Positions 1-6,170 of a stretch of DNA of 11,060 bases are shown here, in pieces (position 1 is the stretch's first letter; every line of letters begins with the position of its first letter). Both the position numbers and the translations under genes were made by a program. The DNA comes from C00003060 sp964502635 (GTDB lineage Bacteria > Desulfobacterota > Desulfobacteria > Desulfobacterales > C00003060), in assembly GCA_964502635.1 (NCBI GenBank), contig CAZCXI010000089.1, forward strand, positions 1-11,060, read 5' to 3'. Under the pieces are notes generated by a model. It did not search any database, was not told where the DNA came from, and was given only the letters and a program-made list of their open reading frames with translations.

Positions 1-96
1 AGACTTTATCAGCGCTTTCAACATTCTTTCGATTTCGGCTAAACAGAGTTCGTATGACTTTTGCCAGACTTTCAACTCTTTGTAATTCTTTAGCAT
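1..96 (-). pseudogene. Four-helix-bundle (S23-type) protein, 5' end, internally deleted; runs off the window
   Basis: An ATG at 96 on the minus strand opens a frame that stays open for 32 codons to the window edge, so the stop is not visible. The first 20 residues (MLKNYKELKVWQKSYELCLA) match the usual N-terminus of the four-helix-bundle / 23S intervening-sequence protein family, which as I know it is about 115-125 residues long. The next residues, EIERMLKALIKS, look like the extreme C-terminus of the same family (typically E-x-x-x-ML-x-x-LIKSL). The roughly 80-90 residues that should lie between, with the conserved Q-x-RRA and N-x-AEG segments, are missing. The simplest reading is an in-frame internal deletion leaving a remnant. 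A possible ribosome site (AGGT) lies a few bases upstream. Family assignment is from memory of its ends; the edge prevents certainty. Confidence 0.55.
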
Positions 97-101
97 TTTA
101 C

Positions 102-133
102 CTGAACCCTTGAATCCTTGACCCCTTGAATCC
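102..133. repeat. Imperfect tandem repeat, two 16-bp units
   Basis: CTGAACCCTTGAATCC (102-117) is followed directly by TTGACCCCTTGAATCC (118-133); 14 of 16 positions agree. The pair sits just upstream of the four-helix-bundle remnant on the minus strand. Short CCCTTGAATCC tandem units of this kind are something I associate with the flanks of four-helix-bundle genes, but that link is recollection only. Confidence 0.6.
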
Positions 134-190
134 TCTGGGATAGCGCCTGTTCAATGGGAGATAACCCATTTATTTTGCCTTAATGAACTA

Positions 191-216
191 CAACTAATCG
201 GGAGATGATCCTTAAA
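191..216 (+). repeat. Intergenic motif shared with 2719-2744 (minus strand)
   Basis: CAACTAATCGGGA is identical here and on the minus strand at 2744-2732, and the next 13 bases agree at 10 positions, giving 23 of 26 overall. In addition CGGGAGATGATCCTT (199-213) is identical to plus-strand 2705-2719, the other arm of the inverted repeat at the second site. Here the motif lies about 33 bp upstream of the DUF2905 start, in a position where a promoter or regulator site could be. Function unknown. Confidence 0.5.
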
Positions 217-248
217 TAAAATACCCTTCAGCGCCCAGTGTTTGAATC

Positions 249-470
249 ATGAATCCCCTGCCCGGCCTAGGAAAAATTCTCATTGCGACAGGCCTTGTGA
301 TCGCCGGCATCGGCGTTTTACTCGTCCTGACACCCAGGGTCCCGTGGCTTGGGAAGCTGCCTGGTGATATCCTGATCAAGAAAGACAGTTTCCGATTTTA
401 TTTTCCCGTCACCACGTGCATTATCATCAGCATTATCCTGACATTTCTTTTCTACTTGCTCAGGAAATGA
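249..470 (+). CDS. DUF2905 family small membrane protein
   Basis: A 73-residue protein with two predicted membrane helices (about residues 8-28 and 51-70) joined by a short loop containing VPWLGKLPGDI (31-41). This is the signature loop of DUF2905, and the length is normal for that family, whose function is not known. The loop is followed by a basic, polar stretch (KKDSFRFYFP) before the second helix, and the C-terminus ends in LLRK. It is the only plus-strand gene in the window and converges on rfaE2, with 14 bp between the two stops. No strong Shine-Dalgarno is visible before ATG 249; the start is chosen because the MNPLPGLGK opening fits the family. Family call is confident, role is not. 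Confidence 0.9.
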   Translation: MNPLPGLGKILIATGLVIAGIGVLLVLTPRVPWLGKLPGDILIKKDSFRFYFPVTTCIIISIILTFLFYLLRK

Positions 471-484
471 CCTCCCCGGTCTTG

Positions 485-967
485 TCAGTCAGCGTAACGG
501 GCCAGGATCTTCTCAATCATCCCGGTCGTAGACACGCCCTCTGTCAGCGGGATACGCACGACCCGGCCCCCCGCTTCTTGCACGATATCTCTTCCTACAA
601 TGGCATCCTCTGCCCAGTCCGCACCCTTGACAAGGACATCAGGCATGAGGATGCCGATGATCATCGCAGGGTCCGGCTCGTCAAAGACGGTCACGAAGTC
701 CACGCACGCCAGAGATGCCAGGACCTCGGCGCGCTCGTCTTCAGGCACAATGGGGTGTCCCGGCCCCTTGATCTGCCTGACGGAGCCATCAGAATTAAGC
801 CCCACCACCAGGACGTCCCCATGGGCCCTGGCCGCCTTCAAATACCGAACATGGCCCACATGAAGAAAATCAAAGCAGCCATTGGTGAAGACAATCTTCT
901 TGCCCGCCCTTTTCAAGGCCTGCACTTTCTCTTTGAGCGCTTCCCTCTTGATGATCTTCTCACCCAT
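485..967 (-). CDS. rfaE2: D-glycero-beta-D-manno-heptose 1-phosphate adenylyltransferase (RfaE2, stand-alone HldE C-terminal domain)
   Basis: Transfers AMP from ATP to heptose 1-phosphate to give ADP-heptose, the precursor for the LPS inner core; cytoplasmic. The 160-residue protein is a single nucleotidyltransferase domain. The GCFDFLHVGH segment (30-39) carries the HxGH motif at residues 36-39. LNSD (57-60) and RQIKGPGHPI (64-73) follow, and VSTTGMIEKI (145-154) is the C-terminal nucleotide-binding motif of the cytidylyltransferase-like superfamily. In E. coli this domain is fused behind the HldE kinase; here it is a separate gene, as in many deltaproteobacteria, and the kinase partner is not in the window. 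The start codon overlaps the stop of the upstream nitrilase-family gene by 8 bp (ATGGGTGA), so the two are almost surely cotranscribed and coupled. Its presence argues for a Gram-negative with heptosylated LPS. Confidence 0.93.
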   Translation of the reverse strand: MGEKIIKREALKEKVQALKRAGKKIVFTNGCFDFLHVGHVRYLKAARAHGDVLVVGLNSDGSVRQIKGPGHPIVPEDERAEVLASLACVDFVTVFDEPDPAMIIGILMPDVLVKGADWAEDAIVGRDIVQEAGGRVVRIPLTEGVSTTGMIEKILARYAD

Positions 968-1748
968 AGGCTTCGGGCATTCGCTCCCGTAGGCACGGAA
1001 TCTGTTTTCTGCTTCTGTCCACCAAACTTAAATCGATGTTCGCCCAAGGGCTGGCAGGACGGTTTCCGGCCCTTGCTACGACTTCGCCGTAAGGAGATAT
1101 CATCCGCGAATGACCCCCATAGACCCGGCCGTCATCCTCGCCGCAACGGTTGACTCCGAGGACGAAGAGCTGATTTTCTATGGCCCTGGCCTTGAGCAGT
1201 GCTTCCCAGTGGGCCACACGTTCAGCCGGCCATTGGGCCATGACGACGACCATGTTCGCCCCTCGTAAGGCAAGACACCGGCACAGCTCGGGAAATCTCA
1301 GATCATAGCATATCATCAGACCGATGGGACCCAGGGAGGTCTTGGCGACCACCGCTTTATGACCCGGTCTAAAATACCGGTCTTCATCCGTTTGGGAAAA
1401 GAGGTGGACTTTTCGATAGACCCCTGCAATGGAACCATCCCGGTCTACCACGTACGCAGTGTTGTAAATCCCATCCAGGCTGTTCTCGGGCAGAGAGCCG
1501 ATGATCGTAAGATGAAGCTCCTTTGACAACCCGGCCAGATCTTCAAGTATCAGCGGAGTCGTCTCAGACAGCTCCGGCAGGCGCTCATTGGCAAAGCCGG
1601 TGGACCACATTTCAGGGAGCACAACCAGCTGAACGCCCTGGCGCGCAAGAGAGGCCACGCGTTTTCTAACCACGGTCAAATTTCGTTTCACCTCACCTAG
1701 ACGAACGTCGAACTGTATGATGCCTGCTGTGATCACCTTCAGCCTCAT
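960..1748 (-). CDS. Carbon-nitrogen hydrolase (nitrilase superfamily, omega-amidase-like)
   Basis: A 262-residue single-domain nitrilase-superfamily enzyme. The Glu-Lys-Cys triad is visible: E46 in VVLPEMWSTGF, K113 in YRKVHLF, and C147 in MICYDLRFPEL. The R-F-P-E-L after the cysteine and the short length fit the omega-amidase / Nit2-like branch (hydrolysis of 2-oxoglutaramate or 2-oxosuccinamate). The actual substrate cannot be fixed from sequence. The ATG at 1748 has GGAGG only 2 bases upstream, which is too close; GTG at 1736 (residue 5) has GAGG about 6 bases upstream and is an alternative start. It lies 113 bp after comF and overlaps rfaE2 by 8 bp, so rfaE2 expression probably depends on it. 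No truncation is seen. Confidence 0.9.
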   Translation of the reverse strand: MRLKVITAGIIQFDVRLGEVKRNLTVVRKRVASLARQGVQLVVLPEMWSTGFANERLPELSETTPLILEDLAGLSKELHLTIIGSLPENSLDGIYNTAYVVDRDGSIAGVYRKVHLFSQTDEDRYFRPGHKAVVAKTSLGPIGLMICYDLRFPELCRCLALRGANMVVVMAQWPAERVAHWEALLKARAIENQLFVLGVNRCGEDDGRVYGGHSRMISPYGEVVARAGNRPASPWANIDLSLVDRSRKQIPCLRERMPEAYG

Positions 1749-1861
1749 GGCCTCCAGTCAAACCGATCAGGTTTTTTTCTTAAATATCAGCTGCTTTTTC
1801 AACCTGATACCATGTTCTCCGCTATTGGACAAGCGGACTCTGCACAAAAGAAGCCGCTTCC

Positions 1862-2668
1862 TCAGACAGCCCGTGCCAGGGTCAGCACATCTACAATCTG
1901 TGCCCCGGCGCTCATGAGGACCCGAGCACACTCATTGACCGTTGATCCTGTTGTGTATACATCATCCACCAAGACAATCTTCTTTCCCTCGATCCTGTCT
2001 CGAGTTTTAACAACAAAGGCGCCTTTGATGTTTTTCTTTCGCTCCTTGCGGCTCAGCGCCGTCTGCGGCTCCGTCCACCGGTTTCGCAACAGCGTGAGAC
2101 CGTCAAAGGGAATCCCGTCGTGCTTCGCCCACCTCTGGATCAAAAGGTGGGCCTGATTGAATCCCCTGTGCCGCAGGCGCTTCAGGTGCAGGGGCACGGG
2201 AACCAGCAGATCGACACTGTTCACATCCCAGAATCGAAAAAGTGTGTCCCCTACGAGGGCGCCCAAAGGCCGGGACAGGGACGTGTGCCTTCCGTACTTG
2301 AGCCGATGAATGGCCTCCATCAGAGCGCCGTCATAGACCCCAAAAGACCTGGCCTTTCTGAAATGCCTTGGCTCAACCAGGCATTCCCAGCAGGCATGGT
2401 TGTCTCCCTCTCGGGAAACAAAGGGGCGGCCGCATGTTGAGCAAAAAGGCGATGTAATAGGGTTCAAACCTCTTCGGCAAGACTCACAGAAACACGCAGC
2501 GGTGATATGAGCCAAAGGATCAGACTCAACCCTTTCATCAAGCGGCCGCGCCCCCTCAAAGGCCCCGCAAATGAGACACTTGGACGGGAAAAGGGCATCC
2601 AGAAGGGCCTGCCAAAATCTTTGCAGGGACGAAGTTCGAAGCCTCGGGAACCATTGATCACCTATCAT
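1862..2668 (-). CDS. comF: ComF family protein (double zinc ribbon plus phosphoribosyltransferase domain)
   Basis: 268 residues in two parts. Residues about 25-100 form a double zinc ribbon with CLIC (31-34), CFCESC (59-64), CSTC (76-79) and CWEC (93-96). Residues about 105-268 are a type I phosphoribosyltransferase fold with PVPLHLKRLRHRGFNQA (157-173) and the PRPP-binding loop VLVDDVYTTGST (232-243), including the DD pair at 235-236. Homologues (Bacillus ComFC, Haemophilus ComF/GntX) are needed for natural transformation in some species, but many bacteria carry this family without known competence, so the role here is open. An in-frame TGA lies one codon upstream of ATG 2668, so the start cannot be further out; no good Shine-Dalgarno is visible. 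It follows icd across a 368-bp spacer with a repeat element, so it likely has its own promoter. Confidence 0.9.
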   Translation of the reverse strand: MIGDQWFPRLRTSSLQRFWQALLDALFPSKCLICGAFEGARPLDERVESDPLAHITAACFCESCRRGLNPITSPFCSTCGRPFVSREGDNHACWECLVEPRHFRKARSFGVYDGALMEAIHRLKYGRHTSLSRPLGALVGDTLFRFWDVNSVDLLVPVPLHLKRLRHRGFNQAHLLIQRWAKHDGIPFDGLTLLRNRWTEPQTALSRKERKKNIKGAFVVKTRDRIEGKKIVLVDDVYTTGSTVNECARVLMSAGAQIVDVLTLARAV

Positions 2669-2704
2669 TGGTCATCCATCGTTCATCAAGGGAGGCGTGA
2701 GCGG

Positions 2705-2736
2705 CGGGAGATGATCCTTTTAAGGGTCTTGTCCCG
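2705..2736. repeat. Intergenic inverted repeat sharing both arms with 191-216
   Basis: Arm CGGGAGATGATCCTT (2705-2719) faces AAGGGTCTTGTCCCG (2722-2736) across TT; 12 of 15 positions pair. The flank CAACTAAT (minus strand, 2744-2737) is also present at the start of the site near 191. It lies about 40-70 bp upstream of the comF start, where a transcription factor could act, though it might equally be a worn mobile-element end. Confidence 0.5.
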
Positions 2737-2789
2737 ATTAGTTGATGCAAATACGATCCTACCAAGTCTTTTGGAGGTGATCCAATTTT

Positions 2790-2941
2790 GATGGATTCGT
2801 AAAAAGTCATCAGGTGGACGGCAAAGTAAAAGGCTCCAGGTGCAAGGCGCGCAAATCTTGAGGAGCGAGGCGTACTTACGGTACGTCGCAACGACGAAAG
2901 ATGAAGCGCAACGCCGCAGATGGACTTTTTACGAAGCCGTC
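2790..2941. mobile_element. MITE-like element with terminal inverted repeats and flanking AATTTT direct repeats
   Basis: The left end GATGGATTCGTAAAAAGTC (2790-2808) and right end GACTTTTTACGAAGCCGTC (2923-2941) are inverted copies with 2 mismatches in 19. AATTTT occurs immediately outside both ends (2784-2789 and 2942-2947), as expected of a 6-bp target duplication. The interior has no open frame of note and folds back on itself around CGTAC-TTACG-GTACG (2871-2885), close to the centre. That is typical of a non-autonomous palindromic element. No transposase is in the window. I recall very similar sequence ending in GACTTTTTACGAA in many Desulfobacteraceae intergenic regions, but could not check that. 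Element boundaries are inferred from the direct repeats. Confidence 0.65.
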
Positions 2942-3036
2942 AATTTTAAGTGCGTGTCACTTGTCCGAGGCTTTTGGTGATTTATCATAGGTTACTCGTC
3001 ATTTTCCGCCTCGCACTGTGCATGTTGCATGGACAC

Positions 3037-4305
3037 TCAGCGCAATCGTTCAACCAGGCGTTCTGCAAATTCAGAGCATTTCACTTCCCGGACTCCCGGC
3101 ATCTGCCGGGCCAGGTCGTGGGTCACCAGACCATCGGCAATGGTTTTCTGGATAGCCTGCTCTACGACCAAAGCCGCCTCCGGCCACCCCAAGTGCTCCA
3201 GCATCATCGCCCCGGACAGGATCAATGAGACCGGATTGGCCTTGTCTTTGCCGGCATACTTGGGGGCTGTGCCGTGAGTGGCCTCGAAAACCGCACAGTT
3301 GTCCCCCATGTTGGCTCCAGGGGCCATCCCTAGGCCCCCGACCTGGGCGGCCAGGGCATCCGACAGGTAGTCGCCGTTCAGATTGGGAGTGGCAATCACA
3401 TGGTAGGACTCCGGTCTGAGGAGCACTTGTTGAAACATCATGTCCGCCATCCTGTCTTTGATGATCACCTTGTCCGCCGGCAACTTGGGCTCATCCGCTG
3501 CCCCTTGATCCGATTCAACCACAACATCGTCTCCAAAAAGCTCCTGAGCCACCTCATAGCCCCACTTCATGAAAGCCCCTTCCGTATACTTCATGATATT
3601 TCCCTTGTGCATCAGCGTGACGCTGGCAAGATGATGGTCCAGGGCGTATTGTATGGCCCTTGCCACCAGCCGCCTTGAAGCCCCCCGGCTCATCGGCTTG
3701 ATACCAATGGCCGAATCCCTGTCTACATCAACGCTCATCGTGTCCCTTAAAAAAGCGATGACCGTCCGGGCCCCCCTGCTTTTGGCCTCCCATTCGATTC
3801 CGGCATACACGTCTTCTGTGTTTTCCCGGAACACGACTATGTTGACCCTTTCGGGGTGCCTCATTGGGCTGGGAACCCCCGGGATATGCCGAATCGGCCG
3901 GATACAGGCATACAGGCCAAGTCTTCGTCGCAATGCCACGTTGAGACTCCGAATTCCCTTGCCCACGGGCGTGGTCAACGGGCCCTTGATGGCTACCCCG
4001 TGATCCCTGATGACCTCTAAAGTTTCCTTTGAGAGCCATTCACCGGTTTCTTTATATGCCTTCTCACCGGCCAAGACCTCCACCCACTGGATCCTTCGGC
4101 TGTCTCCGTACACCGTACTCACGGCCGCATCCAAGACAAGGCGGGCGGCCGCCCAGATGTCCGGCCCAATGCCGTCACCTTCAATAACGGCGATGACAGG
4201 GGTGTCGGGAATCCGACGTCCACCGTCTGCCGTCGGGGTCTTCCCGTGGGCATCCCCTTGCCGTCTCTTCATGGCCGTCAAGGTCGCATTCCTGTCTGTC
4301 CCCAT
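3037..4305 (-). CDS. icd: Isocitrate dehydrogenase, NADP-dependent type
   Basis: Oxidative decarboxylation of isocitrate to 2-oxoglutarate with NADP, in the TCA cycle or its reductive or biosynthetic branch. Up to 422 residues, matching the E. coli-type homodimeric enzyme. Visible landmarks are EGDGIGPD (42-49), the substrate serine S120 in RSLNVALRRR, RENTEDVYAGIEW (160-172), K234 in MHKGNIMKYTEGAF, the metal-site aspartates D288, D312 and D316, and K349-Y350 in THGTAPKYAG, which marks NADP rather than NAD specificity. Two cofactor-site positions differ from E. coli: H396 replaces Tyr391 and A356 replaces Val351, while R400 (Arg395) is kept. Three starts are possible: ATG 4305 (28-bp overlap with mnmG, no Shine-Dalgarno), TTG 4281 (overlaps the mnmG stop as TTGA, AGGA 8 bases upstream) and ATG 4272 (N-terminus closest in length to E. 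coli Icd). The outer bound is given; a shorter protein is quite possible. Confidence 0.93.
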   Translation of the reverse strand: MGTDRNATLTAMKRRQGDAHGKTPTADGGRRIPDTPVIAVIEGDGIGPDIWAAARLVLDAAVSTVYGDSRRIQWVEVLAGEKAYKETGEWLSKETLEVIRDHGVAIKGPLTTPVGKGIRSLNVALRRRLGLYACIRPIRHIPGVPSPMRHPERVNIVVFRENTEDVYAGIEWEAKSRGARTVIAFLRDTMSVDVDRDSAIGIKPMSRGASRRLVARAIQYALDHHLASVTLMHKGNIMKYTEGAFMKWGYEVAQELFGDDVVVESDQGAADEPKLPADKVIIKDRMADMMFQQVLLRPESYHVIATPNLNGDYLSDALAAQVGGLGMAPGANMGDNCAVFEATHGTAPKYAGKDKANPVSLILSGAMMLEHLGWPEAALVVEQAIQKTIADGLVTHDLARQMPGVREVKCSEFAERLVERLR

Positions 4306-6164
4306 TTCTTGAGGTAGATCTGTATGATGGATATGGCCGCCGGCGTGATCCCGGAGATCCTGGAGGCCTGTCCGACAGAGAACGGTCGAATCTTGGTCAG
4401 TTTCTCCTTGACCTCATTGGAAAGTCCGGGGACGCTCTCATAGTCGAATTCATCTGGAATCTTGGTGGCTTCCGAGTTCTTTCCACGTTCAACCTGCTCC
4501 ATCTGGCGTCTTATGTATCCGTCGTACTTGACAAGAACCGTGGCCTGATCGGCGACCCCCTTGTCAAAGGAAACCAGCCGGCCGTCAAGCCCGGCGAGTT
4601 CTTTAAGCTCCGCCCCTGGCCTCTTCAGAAGATCCATCAAAGTGGCCGGTTGATTGATGGAGCCGAGACCCAACCCTTCCAGGGTTCGATTCACATCGGG
4701 CCTTGGGGTCAGATGAACGTCCGACAGCAGGGCCAAGAGTCTGTCAATCGCCTCACGTTTTTGCCTGAATTTCTCGTGGAGCCTGTCGGGCACGAGGCCG
4801 ATCCGGTGTCCCAGTTCGCGAAGGCGCAAATCTGCATTGTCCTCCCTGAGCAGAAGACGGTACTCGGCCCTTGAGGTAAACATCCGATAGGGTTCCCGGG
4901 TCCCCTTGGTGACCAAATCATCGATCATCACGCCAATGTAGGCCTGTGCCCGTTCAATGATGATTGCCGGTTCTCCTTTTAGATAGCGGACCGCGTTAAT
5001 CCCGGCCATGATTCCCTGACCCGCTGCTTCCTCGTAACCCGAGGTGCCATTGATCTGGCCTGCCAGGAACAGCCCCCGAACGTTCTTACATTCCAAGCTC
5101 GGCTTCAGCTGCACCGGGTCCACATAGTCATACTCGATGGCGTAGCCGGGTCGTACGATCTCCACGTCTTCGAGCCCCTCGATAGACCGAAGCATCTTGT
5201 GCTGCACGTCCGCAGGCAGGCTTGTGGGGACGCCGTTTGGATAAATCTCAGTCGTTCCAAGCCCCATGGGCTCAAGAAAAACCTGGTGCCGGGGCTTGTC
5301 TGGAAACCGAACAACCTTGTCCTCAATAGAGGGGCAATACCGAGCCCCGGTCCCCTTGATCACGCCGGTAAAAAGCGGAGACCGTTCAAGGCCCGCCTTA
5401 ATAATCTCATGCGTCTTCTTGTTCGTGTACGTTATGTAGCAAGGCACCTGCTTTCGGGTAATCGCCTCGGTCTCAAAGGAAAAGGGCACGGGTACGTCAT
5501 CTCCATACTGGGGCTCGAGCCTGGAAAAGTCGATCGTCCGCCCGTCTAAGCGAGGGGTGGTGCCCGTTTTGAGGCGACCCACCTTTAAACCCAAAGCCCT
5601 TAACTGATCGGAAAGCTTGTTTGAGGCCGGATCTCCCATACGTCCGGCGGCAAAATGCTTCAATCCGATGTGGATCAGACCTTTCAAGAAGGTGCCTGTC
5701 GTCAGGACAACGGCCCTGGCGAAGAACTTCTCCTCAATACTCGTCATGATCCCCTTGACCGCACCATCTTCTACAACCAGTGCGTCAACCATTGCCTGTT
5801 TGACATCCAGGTTCTCCTGCTGTTCCAAGACGCGCTTCATGCGAAGGCGATATTGTTCTTTGTCGGCCTGGGCCCGGGATGACTGCACTGCCGGCCCCTT
5901 CTTCGTATTCAGGCGACGAAACTGAATACCCGTGGCGTCGGTATTCTTGGCTATCTCTCCACCCAGAGCATCGACCTCGCGAACCAGATGTCCCTTGGCA
6001 AGCCCCCCCACGGCTGGATTACATGACATTTCGCCGATGTGGTCCACGTTGATCGTCAGCACCAGGGTAGCGTGTCCCGATCTGGCCGCAGCCAGGGCCG
6101 CCTCGCACCCCGCATGACCGGCCCCCACCACGATGACGTCATATGTCTTTGAATAGACAGGCAT
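4278..6164 (-). CDS. mnmG: tRNA uridine-5-carboxymethylaminomethyl modification enzyme MnmG (GidA)
   Basis: With MnmE, installs the carboxymethylaminomethyl (or aminomethyl) group at C5 of wobble U34 in a subset of tRNAs, using FAD, NADH and methylene-tetrahydrofolate. At 628 residues it is full length. The FAD-binding Rossmann motif VGAGHAGCEAA is at 13-23. CNPAVGGLAKGHL (48-60) and YCPSIEDKVVRF (276-287) carry the two conserved cysteines, C48 and C277, known to matter in E. coli MnmG. AGQINGTSGYEEAAGQG (368-384) is the second FAD-contact motif, and the C-terminal helical domain ends with SGITPAAISIIQIYLKK, the MnmE/tRNA-binding end. It starts 6 bp after rlmB and touches or overlaps icd, so it is deep inside the same transcript. 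mnmE is not nearby in this window. No anomalies. Confidence 0.97.
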   Translation of the reverse strand: MPVYSKTYDVIVVGAGHAGCEAALAAARSGHATLVLTINVDHIGEMSCNPAVGGLAKGHLVREVDALGGEIAKNTDATGIQFRRLNTKKGPAVQSSRAQADKEQYRLRMKRVLEQQENLDVKQAMVDALVVEDGAVKGIMTSIEEKFFARAVVLTTGTFLKGLIHIGLKHFAAGRMGDPASNKLSDQLRALGLKVGRLKTGTTPRLDGRTIDFSRLEPQYGDDVPVPFSFETEAITRKQVPCYITYTNKKTHEIIKAGLERSPLFTGVIKGTGARYCPSIEDKVVRFPDKPRHQVFLEPMGLGTTEIYPNGVPTSLPADVQHKMLRSIEGLEDVEIVRPGYAIEYDYVDPVQLKPSLECKNVRGLFLAGQINGTSGYEEAAGQGIMAGINAVRYLKGEPAIIIERAQAYIGVMIDDLVTKGTREPYRMFTSRAEYRLLLREDNADLRLRELGHRIGLVPDRLHEKFRQKREAIDRLLALLSDVHLTPRPDVNRTLEGLGLGSINQPATLMDLLKRPGAELKELAGLDGRLVSFDKGVADQATVLVKYDGYIRRQMEQVERGKNSEATKIPDEFDYESVPGLSNEVKEKLTKIRPFSVGQASRISGITPAAISIIQIYLKKWGQTGMRP

Positions 6165-6170
6165 TTCAGC

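Larger units (their letters stand above)
2669..3036. other. 368-bp intergenic region between icd and comF
   Basis: No convincing gene. It holds an inverted repeat at 2705-2736, a perfect match to the complement of the 16S rRNA 3' tail at 2773-2785 (GGAGGTGATCCAA), the 152-bp MITE-like element at 2790-2941 and about 95 bp of plain sequence after the icd stop. A short hairpin AAGTG-ACACG-CACTT (minus strand, 2948-2962) lacks a following T-run, so it is not a good terminator. Confidence 0.7.

Noticed and set aside
153..170. Hairpin AATGGG-AGATAA-CCCATT upstream of DUF2905
   Set aside because: Short, A-T rich stem; the following TATTTT is not a clean T-run and no gene ends just before it on the plus strand.
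469..481. Possible terminator between the convergent DUF2905 and rfaE2 genes
   Set aside because: Only a 4-bp stem (GACC/GGTC) followed by TTGT; too weak to call.
416..1153. Plus-strand 245-codon frame
   Set aside because: It is the antisense shadow of rfaE2 and the nitrilase-family gene, with His/Arg/Pro-rich composition typical of such shadows.
1818..1837. Hairpin TCCGCT-AGCGGA between comF and the nitrilase-family gene
   Set aside because: A 6-bp stem with an 8-base loop and no T-run on either strand; not convincing as a terminator or operator.
2773..2785. Fragment of a 16S rRNA gene
   Set aside because: The match stops after the 13-base tail; none of helix 45 or other 16S sequence is beside it.
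2658..2891. Minus-strand 77-codon frame in the icd-comF spacer
   Set aside because: It runs through the MITE-like repeat and the inverted repeat, overlaps the comF start, has low-complexity Arg/Ser-rich translation and no recognisable domain.
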